DNA of 64,000 bases from Methyloversatilis discipulorum (GCF_000527135.1 NZ_AZUP01000001.1:2604001-2668000); one strand, 5' to 3'. Positions 9,475-18,670 are shown, counted from the stretch's first letter. Made by a program: numbers and translations. Notes: a model not told the origin generated them from the sequence alone.

Positions 9475-10982
9475 CCGAGGAAGAGCTTGTATGCCGGATT
9501 CGCGGTTTCCTCGCGCCAGGAATAGCCCAGCGTATCGAGGAAGCGCTGCAGCGCCTCGGCATCGCCCGGCGGCACCTGCATGCCGACCAACACGCGGCCG
9601 TAGTCGGCGCCGTGGTTGCGGTAGTGGAACAGGCTGATGTTCCAGTCGCGGCTCATCGAGTCGAGGAATTTCATCAGCGCGCCCGGACGTTCCGGGAATT
9701 CGAAGCGGAACACCTGTTCGTGGCCGACCGCCGGGCTGCGGCCGCCGACCATGTAGCGCACGTGCAGTTTGGCCATTTCGTCGTCGGTCAGGTCGAGCGC
9801 CGGATAGCCGTTGGCATCGAGATGACGCACCAGTTCGGCCGCCTCGTCACGCCCCGACACCTGCACACCGACGAAGGCGTGCGCCTCGCTGGCGTCCTTG
9901 TAGCGGTAATTCAGTTCGGTGATGTTGCGCCGGCCGAACAGCGACACCAGCTCGCGGTATGCGCCCGGACGCTCCGGCAGCGTCACCGCCAGCACCGCTT
10001 CGCGCGACTCGCCGATCTCGGCGCGTTCGGCAACGAAGCGCAGGCGGTCGAAATTCATGTTGGCACCGCTGGCCACGGCGACCAGGGTCTTGCCCTTGAC
10101 GTTGTTGCGCGCCGCCCAGGCCTTGGCACCGGCCACTGCCAGCGCGCCGGCCGGCTCCAGAATCGAGCGGGTGTCCTCGAACACGTCCTTGATCGCGGCG
10201 CAGATGGCGTCGGTATCGACCAGCACCATTTCGTCGACGTACTGCTGCGCCAGGCGGAAGGTTTCCTCGCCGACCAGCTTGACCGCGGCGCCGTCAGCGA
10301 ACAGCCCGACGCTGTCCAGCTGTATGCGCTTGCCCGCCTTCAGCGACTGCGCCATCGCGTCGGCGTCCGACGCCTCGACGCCGATGATGCGGGTGTTCGG
10401 GCGCAGCCGCTTGATGTAGGCCGCGACACCGGCGATCAGCCCGCCGCCGCCGACGCAGCAGAACACGGCGTCGATCGGCTTTGGATGCTGGCGCAGGATT
10501 TCGACGCCTATCGTGCCCTGGCCGGCGATCACGTCCGGATCGTCGAAGGGATGCACGAAGGTGAGGCCCTGTTCGGCTTCCAGCTTGCGTGCGTGGGCGT
10601 AGGCCTCGTCGTAGGACTCGCCGGCCAGCACCACCTCGCCGCCGCGCGCCGCGACCGCATCGACCTTGATGCGCGGCGTCGTGGTCGGCATCACGATGAC
10701 TGCACGGCAGCCCACCTTGGCCGCCGACAGCGCCACGCCCTGGGCGTGGTTGCCGGCCGAGGCGCAGATGACGCCACGCGCCCGCGCCTCGTCCGACAGC
10801 TGGGCGATCTTGTTGTAGGCGCCGCGCAGCTTGAACGAGAACACCGGCTGCATGTCCTCGCGCTTGAACAGCACGGTGTTGCCGATGCGCCGCGACAGGT
10901 TCGGTGCGGCGTCGAGCGGCGTTTCGACCGCGACGTCGTACACTTGCGCGTTGAGGATTCTTTCGAGGTAGTCGGTTTGCAT
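9471..10982 (-). CDS. ilvA: Threonine ammonia-lyase, biosynthetic
   Basis: The enzyme deaminates threonine to 2-oxobutanoate, the first committed step to isoleucine; it is PLP-dependent and feedback-controlled. The 503-residue chain starts from the ATG at 10982 (a GTG at 10991 is possible). The PLP lysine lies in FSFKLRGAYNK. The SAGNHAQGVALSA phosphate/substrate loop and the GGGGL cofactor loop are present. Two C-terminal ACT-like regulatory domains (EFPERPGALMKFL and the preceding TLPERPGAYRELV) mark the long, allosteric biosynthetic form. It overlaps the beta-propeller gene downstream. ilvD is in the same window, but about 8 kb away and on the other strand. Confidence 0.96.
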   Translation of the reverse strand: MQTDYLERILNAQVYDVAVETPLDAAPNLSRRIGNTVLFKREDMQPVFSFKLRGAYNKIAQLSDEARARGVICASAGNHAQGVALSAAKVGCRAVIVMPTTTPRIKVDAVAARGGEVVLAGESYDEAYAHARKLEAEQGLTFVHPFDDPDVIAGQGTIGVEILRQHPKPIDAVFCCVGGGGLIAGVAAYIKRLRPNTRIIGVEASDADAMAQSLKAGKRIQLDSVGLFADGAAVKLVGEETFRLAQQYVDEMVLVDTDAICAAIKDVFEDTRSILEPAGALAVAGAKAWAARNNVKGKTLVAVASGANMNFDRLRFVAERAEIGESREAVLAVTLPERPGAYRELVSLFGRRNITELNYRYKDASEAHAFVGVQVSGRDEAAELVRHLDANGYPALDLTDDEMAKLHVRYMVGGRSPAVGHEQVFRFEFPERPGALMKFLDSMSRDWNISLFHYRNHGADYGRVLVGMQVPPGDAEALQRFLDTLGYSWREETANPAYKLFLG

Positions 10983-11098
10983 GATGAGCACACAGCGCAG
11001 CCCGCACCGGCGCCGGAATGGCCGATGCGCAAGCCCGCAAGCCTAGCAGCGCGCAGCGGCCGGGAGCAAATCGCGCCCGCCATGGACGCGCGCTGAGC

Positions 11099-11506
11099 AT
11101 GGATTTCATGCCCGGCGCCGAAGCCAGCCTGGCCGGGCTGGCGCTGGCCAGCTTCCTGTCGGCCACCGTGCTGCCGGGCGGCTCGGAGGCGGCGCTGCTG
11201 GCCGTACTCGCCACCCACCCGGAACAGCGCGACGCGGCGCTGCTGCTGGCCACCGCCGGAAACACGGCTGGCGGCATGGTGAGCTATGCCATGGGCCGCT
11301 TCATCCCGCGCAAGGAACTGCCGGGCCGGCTGGCGCTGGTACAGAAGCACGGCACGACGGCGCTGCTGCTGTCCTGGGTGCCGCTGATCGGCGACGCGCT
11401 GTGCATCGCCGCCGGCTGGCTGCGCCTGCCGCCGCTGCGCAGCGGCGTCATGATGGCGATCGGCAAGGGCGCACGCTATCTCGCCATTGCCGGACTGATG
11501 GCATGA
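11099..11506 (+). CDS. YqaA/DedA-like small membrane protein
   Basis: This 135-residue integral membrane protein has three or four predicted helices. The motifs GNTAGGMVSYAMGRF and LLLSWVPLIGDALCIAAGWLRLP match the YqaA branch of the SNARE-associated/DedA (VTT) family, where the acidic residue in PLIGD and the glycine-rich loop are conserved. DedA-family proteins are linked to lipid-carrier flipping and membrane homeostasis; the exact role of YqaA is not established. It is the first gene of a run of overlapping genes (ATGA with the next). Confidence 0.85.
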   Translation: MDFMPGAEASLAGLALASFLSATVLPGGSEAALLAVLATHPEQRDAALLLATAGNTAGGMVSYAMGRFIPRKELPGRLALVQKHGTTALLLSWVPLIGDALCIAAGWLRLPPLRSGVMMAIGKGARYLAIAGLMA

Positions 11507-12591
11507 AGACCAGCCATCACGCCACCCACCTCGCCCGCCACCTCGCGCTGCTGTGGGCACTGCTGATCGCCTACGCCAGTCTGCATCCGCTGAGCGACTT
11601 CCGCGAGGGGGGCGGCGATCTGCTCGGCTTCCTGAGCGCGCCGTGGCCGCGCTACTGGACGCGTTTCGACGTGATCGCCAATGCGCTCGGCTACCTGCCG
11701 CTGGGCTTCCTGCTGGTGCCGGCCGCGTCGCCCTGGTTGCGCCGCGTGCCGGCGCTGTTCGTCGCCTGCCTGCTGGCGACCGGACTGTCCATCGGGCTGG
11801 AGGTGCTGCAGCACTATCTGCCGACCCGCGTGCCGTCCAATCTCGACGTGGCTTCGAATGCCCTGGGCGCCGCCTGCGGCGCACTGCTCGGTGCGCGCTG
11901 GGGTGGCATGCTGGGCGACGGCGGCGCGCTGGCGCGCTGGCGCGCGCGCCGCATCGTGCGCGGCCACACCGGCGAATTCGCGCTGGTGCTGCTGGTGCTG
12001 TGGTGGCTGGCGCAGATCGATCCGGACACGCCCTTGTTCGGTCTCGGCGACCTGCGCTGGGTGTTCGGCCTCGAAGCACCGGTCGATTTCACCGCGCGGC
12101 GCTACCGCGCGGTCGAGATCGGTGCCTGCATCTGCGCCATGGTGAGCGTCGGCGTGATCGGCTGGCACAGCATGCGCGCGCGCAGCTTCTGGCTGCTCGG
12201 CTCGACTTTCGTCGTCGCGCTGGCGATCAAGGCTGGCTCCGGCGCCGTGCTGGTGCCGGCCGGCGGTGCCTGGCTGTGGGCCACACCGGGCGCGCTGGCC
12301 GGGCTGGCGGGCGGCGCCATCGCGCTGCGCGTCGCGCTGTGGCTGCCGGTCACGCTGCGCTTCGGCGCAGCCGCACTGGCCCTGCTGGCCGGCGTGGCGC
12401 TGGTGAATCTGGCGCCGGACAACCCCTACCCGTCGGCGGTGTCCGATGCCTGGCGGGCCGGGCACTTTTTCAATTTCAGCGGTCTGACCCGACTGGCGTC
12501 CGCGCTGTGGCCGTATTTCGCGCTGCCTTACCTGATGGCGCTGCAACTGCGCGAAAGCCGCGGCCGCCATGCCGCCCACGATCACCGATAA
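11503..12591 (+). CDS. VanZ-family membrane protein
   Basis: This 362-residue protein has about eight to ten predicted membrane segments. The N-terminal half carries the VanZ pattern: RFDVIANALGYLPLGFLL, then GLEVLQHYLPTRVPSNLDVASNALGA split across two helices with conserved Asn, Glu and Arg residues. The C-terminal half is an extra membrane region, as in the long VanZ-like proteins of Betaproteobacteria. The function of these proteins is unknown; 'teicoplanin resistance' is only the family name. The start codon overlaps the YqaA-like stop. Confidence 0.85.
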   Translation: MKTSHHATHLARHLALLWALLIAYASLHPLSDFREGGGDLLGFLSAPWPRYWTRFDVIANALGYLPLGFLLVPAASPWLRRVPALFVACLLATGLSIGLEVLQHYLPTRVPSNLDVASNALGAACGALLGARWGGMLGDGGALARWRARRIVRGHTGEFALVLLVLWWLAQIDPDTPLFGLGDLRWVFGLEAPVDFTARRYRAVEIGACICAMVSVGVIGWHSMRARSFWLLGSTFVVALAIKAGSGAVLVPAGGAWLWATPGALAGLAGGAIALRVALWLPVTLRFGAAALALLAGVALVNLAPDNPYPSAVSDAWRAGHFFNFSGLTRLASALWPYFALPYLMALQLRESRGRHAAHDHR

Positions 12592-12620
12592 TCACGTCTT
12601 TGTCCGAACCCGAACCTCGC

Positions 12621-12929
12621 ATGAGCCACTTCAAGCACCACGTATTCTTCTGCTGCAACCAGCGCGCCGAAGGCGAGCAATGCTGTGCCGCGCTGGGCGC
12701 CGCCGCGCTGCGCGACTACGCGAAGCAGCGCGTCAAGGCACTGGGCCTGTCCGGCGAAGGCAAGACCCGGGTCAACATGGCCGGCTGTCTGGACCGCTGC
12801 GGCGAAGGTCCGGTCATGGTGATCTACCCGGAAGCGGTCTGGTACACCTATGTGGACCGCGAGGACATCGACGAAATCATCGACGAGCACCTGGTGCACG
12901 GCCGCGTCGTCGAACGGCTGAAGGTCTGA
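12621..12929 (+). CDS. Thioredoxin-fold (2Fe-2S) ferredoxin
   Basis: This 102-residue protein belongs to the thioredoxin-like [2Fe-2S] ferredoxins related to the 24-kDa subunit of complex I. It has cysteines in HHVFFCCNQR and EGEQCC, then GCLDRCGEGPVMVIYPE, which supplies the second pair of cluster ligands. Such small ferredoxins carry one electron, but the partner is unknown. The stop overlaps the next gene's start (TGATG). Confidence 0.88.
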   Translation: MSHFKHHVFFCCNQRAEGEQCCAALGAAALRDYAKQRVKALGLSGEGKTRVNMAGCLDRCGEGPVMVIYPEAVWYTYVDREDIDEIIDEHLVHGRVVERLKV

Positions 12930-13594
12930 TGAATACGCGCATCCAGTCGGAACGCACGGTGATCGCCGGCCCGGTCGGCGGCATCGAGGTGCTGGCCGAA
13001 CGCCCTGACCACGCACCGCGCGCACTGGCGCTGATCGGCCACCCGCACCCGCTGTTCGGCGGCACCATGGAAAACAAGGTGGTGGTGACCGTCGCGCGCG
13101 CACTGCGCGAACTGGGCTGCGTCACGCTGCGCTCGCAGTTCCGCGGCGTCGGTGCGACCGAAGGCACGCACGACGAGGGCCGCGGCGAGACCGACGACCA
13201 GCTGGCCGTGATCGAACACGGTCTGAATGCCTATGGCGACCTGCCGGTCATCGTCGCCGGTTTTTCCTTCGGCGCCTTCGTCGCCACCCGCGTCGCCGAC
13301 CGGCTGGCCGAGAACGGTCGCCCGGTGGCCGGCATGGTGCTGGTCGGCCTGGCCGCTGGCAGCGTCGAGGGCATACGGCATTACGAGCCGGGCCCGGTGC
13401 GCGACGACGCGCTGGTGATCCACGGCGAGCGCGACCAGGTCGTGCCGCTGGCCAATGTGCTGGCCTGGGCGGCGCCGCAGAACCTGCCGGTCGCGGTGCT
13501 CGGCGACAGCGGCCACTTCTTCCACGGCAAGTTGCACGTGCTGCGCCTGCTGATAGAACGCTGGTGGCGGGCCACCGCCCCGGCCGGACAATGA
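12929..13594 (+). CDS. Alpha/beta hydrolase (dienelactone-hydrolase-like)
   Basis: This is a 221-residue single-domain hydrolase. The oxyanion-region signature LIGHPHPLFGGTMENKVV is typical of the YcjY/CPBP-like family common in Betaproteobacteria. The nucleophile elbow is GFSFGAF (serine), the acid lies in HGERDQVVPL and the histidine in DSGHFFHG, so the triad looks complete. The substrate is unknown. It overlaps the ferredoxin gene upstream and cutA downstream by 1 and 4 bp, so the block behaves as one translationally coupled operon. Confidence 0.88.
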   Translation: MNTRIQSERTVIAGPVGGIEVLAERPDHAPRALALIGHPHPLFGGTMENKVVVTVARALRELGCVTLRSQFRGVGATEGTHDEGRGETDDQLAVIEHGLNAYGDLPVIVAGFSFGAFVATRVADRLAENGRPVAGMVLVGLAAGSVEGIRHYEPGPVRDDALVIHGERDQVVPLANVLAWAAPQNLPVAVLGDSGHFFHGKLHVLRLLIERWWRATAPAGQ

Positions 13595-13923
13595 CCGACG
13601 TGCTGCTGGTGCTGACGACGCTGCCGGACGCGGCGACCGCGCAAGGCATCGCGCGCTCGCTGGTCGAGGCCGGACACGCCGCCTGTGTCAGCATCGGCGC
13701 GCCGGTCCGGTCCGTCTATACCTGGCAGGGCGCGATCGAGGAGGCGGTCGAGGTGCCGCTGGCGATCAAGACTACCGTCGCCGCCTACGACGCGCTCGAA
13801 TCCGCGCTGCGTGCGCTGCATCCCTACGAACTGCCCGAAATCATTGCGCTGCCGGTGGACCGCGGTCTGCCGGCCTATCTGCAGTGGGTGGGCGACATGA
13901 CGACGCATACGGAAAGCCGATGA
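13591..13923 (+). CDS. cutA: Divalent-cation tolerance protein CutA
   Basis: This 110-residue trimeric PII-like-fold protein has the family signature GHAACVSIGAPVRSVYTWQG followed by KTTVAAYDALESALRALHPYELPEI. CutA is associated with copper tolerance and, in E. coli, sits next to dsbD, as it does here. The ATG overlaps the hydrolase gene, and its stop overlaps the dsbD start (ATGA). The identification is firm; the physiological role is still debated for the family. Confidence 0.95.
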   Translation: MTDVLLVLTTLPDAATAQGIARSLVEAGHAACVSIGAPVRSVYTWQGAIEEAVEVPLAIKTTVAAYDALESALRALHPYELPEIIALPVDRGLPAYLQWVGDMTTHTESR

Positions 13924-15794
13924 TCCGCACCCTCATTGCCGCGCTGGCCTGGCTGGCGCTGCTGGCCGTAGCACCCGTGCGCGCCGAACCCGAACTGCTG
14001 CCGCTGGAACAGGCTTTCCGCCTGTCGGCCCAGGTGGTGGACCGCAATACGGTCGAGGTGCGCTTCGACATCGCCGACGGCTACTACCTGTACCGCGACA
14101 AGCTGGGCTTCGCCGCCGAACAGGCGGCGCTCGGCACACCCGACATCCCGCCGGGCAAGATGAAGAAGGACGAAATCTTCGGCGACGTCGAAGTGCATCG
14201 CGGCCAGTTGCCGATCCGCCTGCCGCTGAGCGCCAGCGGCGAGACGGTGACGCTGAAGGTGGCGTCGCAAGGCTGCGCCGACGCCGGCGTGTGCTATCCG
14301 CCGAGCGAACAGACGGTGCTGCTCGACCCGGCACAGCCCGGCGTACGCGTGTGGCCGGCCGGCCTCGACGGCGACAGCGCAGGCGGCGGACTGCTCGACC
14401 GGCTGCGCGGCCGCGCCGCTGCAGCCACCTCGTCGCCGGCAACCGACACTCCGGCGGCGACCGACACGACGGCGACCGGCGCTTCGCAGCCGGACGACGG
14501 CTCCTTCGCCGCCGGCCTGCTGCGCGGCGGCAATCTGTGGCTGGTCGCCATCACCTTCTTCGGCTTCGGCCTGGCATTGAGCTTCACGCCCTGCGTGCTG
14601 CCCATGGTGCCCATCCTGTCCGGCATCATCGTCGGCCACGGTGCGCACATTTCGCGCGGCCGTGCGTTTGCGCTGTCGCTGGCCTACGTGCTGGGCATGG
14701 CGGTGACCTACGCCATCGCCGGGGTGGCGGCCGGACTGTCCGGCACGCTGCTGTCGGCGGCGCTGCAGAACGCCTGGGTGCTGGGCGGCTTCGCGCTGCT
14801 GTTCGTCGTGCTCGCGCTGTCGATGTTCGGCTTCTACGAACTGCAACTGCCGACCGCGCTGCAGTCGCGCCTGTCCGACACGGCCAACCACCGGCGTGGC
14901 TCCTACGGCGGCATCGTCGCGATGGGCGCGCTGTCGGCGCTCATCGTCGGTCCCTGCGTCGCCGCCCCGCTGGCCGGTGCGCTGCTCTACATCGCGCAGA
15001 CCGGCGACGCCGCGCTCGGCGGTCTGGCGCTGTTCGCACTGGCGCTGGGCATGGGTGCGCCGCTGATCGCAGTCGGCGTCGCGTCGCGCTCGCTGCTGCC
15101 GCACACCGGTCCGTGGATGGAGGGCGTCAAACGCTTCTTCGGCGTGCTGCTGCTGGCGACCGCGATCTGGATTGCACAACCCGTGTTGCCGGCGCTGGTG
15201 GTGATGCTGGCCTGGGCGGCGCTGCTGATCGCCAGCAGCATCTATCTGCACGCGCTCGACCCGCTGCCGGCGCACGCCAAGGGTTTGCACAAGCTGTGGA
15301 AGGGCGTCGGCGTGATCGCGCTGCTGGCCGGCGCCAGCATCCTGATCGGCGCCGCGGCCGGCTCGCGCGACCCGCTGCAGCCGCTGTCGGTGCTGCGCGG
15401 CGGTGCGGCGGCGGCCGAGGCGAAACCGGTGTTCGAACCGGTGCGCAGCGTGGCCGAACTGGACGCCCGTCTCGGAACCGCCACGCGCCCGGTCATGCTC
15501 GACTTCTACGCCGACTGGTGCGTCAGCTGCAAGGAAATGGAACGCTTCACCTTCGCCGACCCCAAGGTGGCAACGCGCCTTGCCGGCTTCACGCTGCTGA
15601 AGGCCGATGTCACGGCGAACGACGCCGAACATCAGGCGTTGCTGAAACGTTTCGGCCTGTTCGGACCGCCGGGCATCCTGTTCTTCGGCCTCGACGGGCG
15701 CGAGATCGACAGCGCGCGCACCGTCGGTTTCGTGCCGGCCGACGCCTTCGCCGCGAGCCTTGATCGCGTAATCGCTGCCAGCAGCGCGCGCTGA
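13920..15794 (+). CDS. dsbD: Thiol:disulfide interchange protein DsbD
   Basis: This 624-residue inner-membrane reductant conduit moves electrons from cytoplasmic thioredoxin to periplasmic DsbC, DsbG and cytochrome c maturation factors. All three redox modules are visible. The N-terminal periplasmic domain has GCADAGVCYPP. Eight transmembrane helices carry the paired cysteines in FTPCVLPMVP and VGPCVAAPLAG. The C-terminal thioredoxin domain has DWCVSCKEME. A signal peptide ends at VRAEP. Periplasmic electron supply fits the several c-type cytochromes and the crosslinked amine dehydrogenase encoded in this window. Confidence 0.96.
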   Translation: MIRTLIAALAWLALLAVAPVRAEPELLPLEQAFRLSAQVVDRNTVEVRFDIADGYYLYRDKLGFAAEQAALGTPDIPPGKMKKDEIFGDVEVHRGQLPIRLPLSASGETVTLKVASQGCADAGVCYPPSEQTVLLDPAQPGVRVWPAGLDGDSAGGGLLDRLRGRAAAATSSPATDTPAATDTTATGASQPDDGSFAAGLLRGGNLWLVAITFFGFGLALSFTPCVLPMVPILSGIIVGHGAHISRGRAFALSLAYVLGMAVTYAIAGVAAGLSGTLLSAALQNAWVLGGFALLFVVLALSMFGFYELQLPTALQSRLSDTANHRRGSYGGIVAMGALSALIVGPCVAAPLAGALLYIAQTGDAALGGLALFALALGMGAPLIAVGVASRSLLPHTGPWMEGVKRFFGVLLLATAIWIAQPVLPALVVMLAWAALLIASSIYLHALDPLPAHAKGLHKLWKGVGVIALLAGASILIGAAAGSRDPLQPLSVLRGGAAAAEAKPVFEPVRSVAELDARLGTATRPVMLDFYADWCVSCKEMERFTFADPKVATRLAGFTLLKADVTANDAEHQALLKRFGLFGPPGILFFGLDGREIDSARTVGFVPADAFAASLDRVIAASSAR

Positions 15795-15835
15795 TCGCGT
15801 AAAATCGCGCATCTTTCCGCTGCGCACCCTTCCCC

Positions 15836-16444
15836 ATGTTTTCCGGCATCGTGGCCGCCGTCGGCCGCATCACCCGCATTGATCCGCTCGAACAGGGCGT
15901 CCGCCTGACCGTCGATACCGCCGGTCTCGGCCTGGACGACGTCGCGCTCGGCGACTCGATCGCCCACAACGGCGTCTGTCTGACGGTGATCGGCATCGAC
16001 GGCCGCAACGCGCAGTTCGACGTATCGAAGGAAACGCTGAACTGCACCGCCGGCCTCGACGCGCCGGGCGAGGTGAACCTGGAAAAGGCGTTGCGCCTGT
16101 CCGACCGGCTGGGTGGCCATCTGGTCAGCGGCCACGTCGACGGCGTCGGCTCGGTACGCAGCTTCGAACGCGTCGGCGAATCGCACGAGCTGGTCATCGT
16201 CGCGCCCAAGCCGCTGGCCCGCTACATCGCGCGCAAGGGCTCGATCACGGTACAGGGCGTCAGCCTCACCGTGAATCGCGTGGCCGACGTCGAGGATGGC
16301 TGCGAATTTTCGATCAACCTGATTCCGCACACGGTACAGGTCACCACGCTCGGCAGCCTGAAAGCAGGCAGCCGGGTCAATCTTGAAATCGACCTCATCG
16401 CCCGCTACGCGGAGCGCATGATGGCTGCAGAGGATAAGCAATGA
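15836..16444 (+). CDS. ribE: Riboflavin synthase, alpha subunit
   Basis: The enzyme dismutates two 6,7-dimethyl-8-ribityllumazine molecules to riboflavin and the pyrimidine precursor. It has 202 residues in two internally homologous lumazine-binding halves, each with the N-terminal MFSGIV-like strand, [13 protein letters not shown] and the matching [13 protein letters not shown]. The intact signature GHVDGVG is present. It overlaps ribBX by 4 bp. The 41-bp upstream gap is too short for an FMN riboswitch; a TAAAAT -10-like box at 15800 could drive a local promoter. Confidence 0.96.
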   Translation: MFSGIVAAVGRITRIDPLEQGVRLTVDTAGLGLDDVALGDSIAHNGVCLTVIGIDGRNAQFDVSKETLNCTAGLDAPGEVNLEKALRLSDRLGGHLVSGHVDGVGSVRSFERVGESHELVIVAPKPLARYIARKGSITVQGVSLTVNRVADVEDGCEFSINLIPHTVQVTTLGSLKAGSRVNLEIDLIARYAERMMAAEDKQ

Positions 16445-17529
16445 GCGCACTGGCGCCGGTCAAGGACATCATCGCCGACATCAAGGCCGGCCGCATGGTC
16501 ATCCTTGTTGACGAGGAAGATCGCGAAAACGAGGGCGACGTGGTGCTGGCCGCCGAATTCGTGACGCCCGAGGCGATCAATTTCATGGTGAAGCACTGCC
16601 GTGGCCTGGTCTGCCTGACGCTGACCGACGAGCGCTGCCGCCAGCTCGGGCTGGAGCAGATGGTGCGTCACAACCGCACGCCGCACGGCACCGCCTTCAC
16701 CGCGTCGATCGAAGCGGCCACCGGCGTGACCACCGGCATTTCGGCGCACGACCGCGCGCGCACCATCCAGGTGGCGGTGGCGCGCAACGCGAAGCCCGAC
16801 GACATCGTGATGCCCGGCCACATCTTTCCGCTGACCGCGCAGAAGGGCGGCGTGCTGATCCGTGCCGGTCATACCGAAGCCGGTTGCGACCTCGCCCAGC
16901 TGGCCGGCCTGGAGCCGGCGGCGGTGATCTGCGAAATCCTGAAGGACGACGGCACGATGGCGCGCCTGCCGGACCTGATCGAGTTCGCCAAGGAACACGG
17001 CCTGAAGATCGGCGCCATCCGCGACCTGATCGCCTATCGCGCCGCCACCGAAGCACTGGTGCGCGAGGTATCGAAGCGCGAGGTGCGCAACGCCTACGGC
17101 CAGTTCACGCTGCACGGCTTCGAGGACACCACGACCGGTGAAATCCACCTGGCGCTGGTGAAGGGCGAGATCGACCCTGAGAGCGAAACGCTGGTGCGCG
17201 TACATGAGCCGATTTCGGTGCTCGACTTTGTCGACGCCGACAATCCGCGCCACAGTTTCAGCATCGACCGCGCGATGCAGATCATCAACGACGCCGGCAG
17301 CGGCGTCATCGTCATGCTGCGCCGGACCGAAACCGACGCCAGCATGCGCGCGCTGCTGATCGACCCAGCCGACGCGCCGGCGGCGCGCTGGGATGCCCGC
17401 ACCTTCGGCGTCGGCGCGCAGATCCTGCGTACGCTGAACGTGCGCAAGATGCGGCTGCTCGCCAGCCCGCGCAAGATTCCGAGCATGGCCGGCTTCGACC
17501 TCGAACTGACCGGCTACCTGCAGCACTGA
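16441..17529 (+). CDS. ribB: DHBP synthase with degenerate GTP-cyclohydrolase II domain (RibBX)
   Basis: Residues 1-205 form a complete 3,4-dihydroxy-2-butanone-4-phosphate synthase: [10 protein letters not shown] (metal/acidic loop), [24 protein letters not shown] and [10 protein letters not shown]. The C-terminal 150 residues keep the fold of GTP cyclohydrolase II, but the three zinc-binding cysteines (normally ECLTGD...RCDCG) are absent. The equivalent stretch reads [12 protein letters not shown]...[10 protein letters not shown]. The second domain is therefore predicted to be inactive as a cyclohydrolase, as described for RibBX-type proteins, so a separate ribA should exist elsewhere. 362 residues. 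Confidence 0.93.
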   Translation: MSALAPVKDIIADIKAGRMVILVDEEDRENEGDVVLAAEFVTPEAINFMVKHCRGLVCLTLTDERCRQLGLEQMVRHNRTPHGTAFTASIEAATGVTTGISAHDRARTIQVAVARNAKPDDIVMPGHIFPLTAQKGGVLIRAGHTEAGCDLAQLAGLEPAAVICEILKDDGTMARLPDLIEFAKEHGLKIGAIRDLIAYRAATEALVREVSKREVRNAYGQFTLHGFEDTTTGEIHLALVKGEIDPESETLVRVHEPISVLDFVDADNPRHSFSIDRAMQIINDAGSGVIVMLRRTETDASMRALLIDPADAPAARWDARTFGVGAQILRTLNVRKMRLLASPRKIPSMAGFDLELTGYLQH

Positions 17530-17531
17530 GA

Positions 17532-17601
17532 TGTTGGCCCCCACGCTCACTCCGTTCGCTGCCCCCCGAGGGGGCTGCGCCCATCCTTGGGGCGGCCCGG
17601 C
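17532..17601. repeat. Betaproteobacterial intergenic repeat with GC hairpin
   Basis: The gap between ribBX and ribH contains CGCTCACTCCGTTCGCT followed by a perfect hairpin GCCCCC-CGA-GGGGGC (17561-17575) and CCATCCTTGGGGCGGCCCGGCGG. From memory this composite is a recurrent intergenic element of Betaproteobacteria, especially Burkholderiales. It interrupts an otherwise gap-free rib operon and could attenuate or stabilise the transcript. Copy number cannot be judged from one window. Confidence 0.6.
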
Positions 17602-17654
17602 GGATGGCGCGGCGCCCTCATCCAGCGCAATGAACAACTGACACGGACATCGAC

Positions 17655-18128
17655 ATGCCCCGCTTCAACGACATCCCCGAAATCGAGGAAAACCTCGACG
17701 GCAAAGGCCTGCGCGTCGCCATCGCGATGGCCCGCTTCAACCCGGACATCGGCAACGGCCTGCTGTCGGCCTGCTGCGCCGAACTGCGCAAGCTGGGCGT
17801 CGCACCGTCCGACACGCTGATCGTCACCGTACCCGGCGCGCTCGAACTGCCGCTGACGCTGCAGCGCCTGGCGCTGTCCGGCAAGTACGACGCGCTGGTC
17901 GCGCTCGGCGCGGTCATCCGCGGCGAGACCTACCATTTCGAGATCGTGTCGAACGAAATGGCGCGCGGCGTGGCCGACATCCAGCTGAAGACCGGCGTGC
18001 CGATCGCCAATGGCGTGCTGACCACCGAAGACGATGACCAGGCCATCGCCCGCATGCACGAGAAGGGCGCCGACTGCGGTCGCGCCGCGGTCGAAATGGC
18101 GCGTCTGCTCGCCAAACTGACGGATTGA
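17655..18128 (+). CDS. ribH: 6,7-dimethyl-8-ribityllumazine synthase
   Basis: The enzyme condenses 5-amino-6-ribitylamino-uracil with DHBP to give lumazine, the substrate of RibE. It has 157 residues. The hallmarks are [42 protein letters not shown] with the catalytic His, and [15 protein letters not shown]. It follows ribBX after a 125-bp repeat-containing gap and is tightly followed by nusB, the classical rib-nusB arrangement. Confidence 0.96.
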   Translation: MPRFNDIPEIEENLDGKGLRVAIAMARFNPDIGNGLLSACCAELRKLGVAPSDTLIVTVPGALELPLTLQRLALSGKYDALVALGAVIRGETYHFEIVSNEMARGVADIQLKTGVPIANGVLTTEDDDQAIARMHEKGADCGRAAVEMARLLAKLTD

Positions 18129-18130
18129 AC

Positions 18131-18598
18131 ATGGACGCCAAGCCCGAAGCCCCGCGCAAATCCAGCCGCCGCCTCGCCCGTGAATACGCGGTGCAGGGCA
18201 TCTACCAGTCGCTGCTGTCGGGCAACGAGGCGCCGGACATCATCGCCCACTTGAGCGAAGACGCCGGCTTCTCCAAGGTCGACCACAAGCTGTTCCGCAC
18301 GCTGCTGCGCGGCGCGCTCGACAATGCCGAGGCGCTGCGTGCGCAGTTCGGCACCCACCTCGACCGCAAGGTGGAGGAACTGTCGCCGGTCGAACACGCC
18401 ATCCTGCTGGTGGCCACCTTCGAACTGGCCAACATGATCGAGACGCCCTACCGCGTCGTGATCAACGAGGCGATCGAGCTGACCAAGGAATTCGGCGGCG
18501 CCGACGGCCACAAGTTCGTCAACGGCGTGCTCGACAAGCTGGCGCCGCAGCTGCGCGCGGTCGAGGTCGAGGCGGCACGCAACCGTCCGCGCGGCTGA
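18131..18598 (+). CDS. nusB: Transcription antitermination factor NusB
   Basis: NusB binds boxA RNA with NusE (S10) and supports antitermination of rRNA operons. The 155-residue protein starts at the ATG at 18131; a TTG at 18125 overlapping the ribH stop is an alternative. It shows the basic N-terminus SSRRLAREYAVQGIYQ, the central VEHAILLVATFEL and the C-terminal PYRVVINEAIELTKEFGG and DGHKFVNGVLDK. It is directly downstream of ribH, as in many proteobacteria. Confidence 0.95.
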   Translation: MDAKPEAPRKSSRRLAREYAVQGIYQSLLSGNEAPDIIAHLSEDAGFSKVDHKLFRTLLRGALDNAEALRAQFGTHLDRKVEELSPVEHAILLVATFELANMIETPYRVVINEAIELTKEFGGADGHKFVNGVLDKLAPQLRAVEVEAARNRPRG

Positions 18599-18607
18599 GC
18601 GCCGTTC

Positions 18608-18639
18608 GCACGCTGCATATATATATGCGCACGGCGTGC
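18608..18639. promoter_or_regulatory. AT-rich palindrome inside an inverted repeat, upstream of thiL
   Basis: GCATATATATATGC (18615-18628) is a perfect 14-bp palindrome in very GC-rich surroundings. It is flanked by inverted arms GCACGC (18608-18613) and GCGTGC (18634-18639). It lies between the nusB stop and the thiL start. It may be an operator, a hairpin or a promoter core; no T-tract follows, so a classical terminator is unlikely. Confidence 0.45.
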
Positions 18640-18670
18640 ATGGCACTTGCTGCATGAGTACCGACGCCGG

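Noticed and set aside
15795..15835. FMN riboswitch before the riboflavin genes
   Set aside because: The gap is too short and no conserved RFN-element pieces were found.
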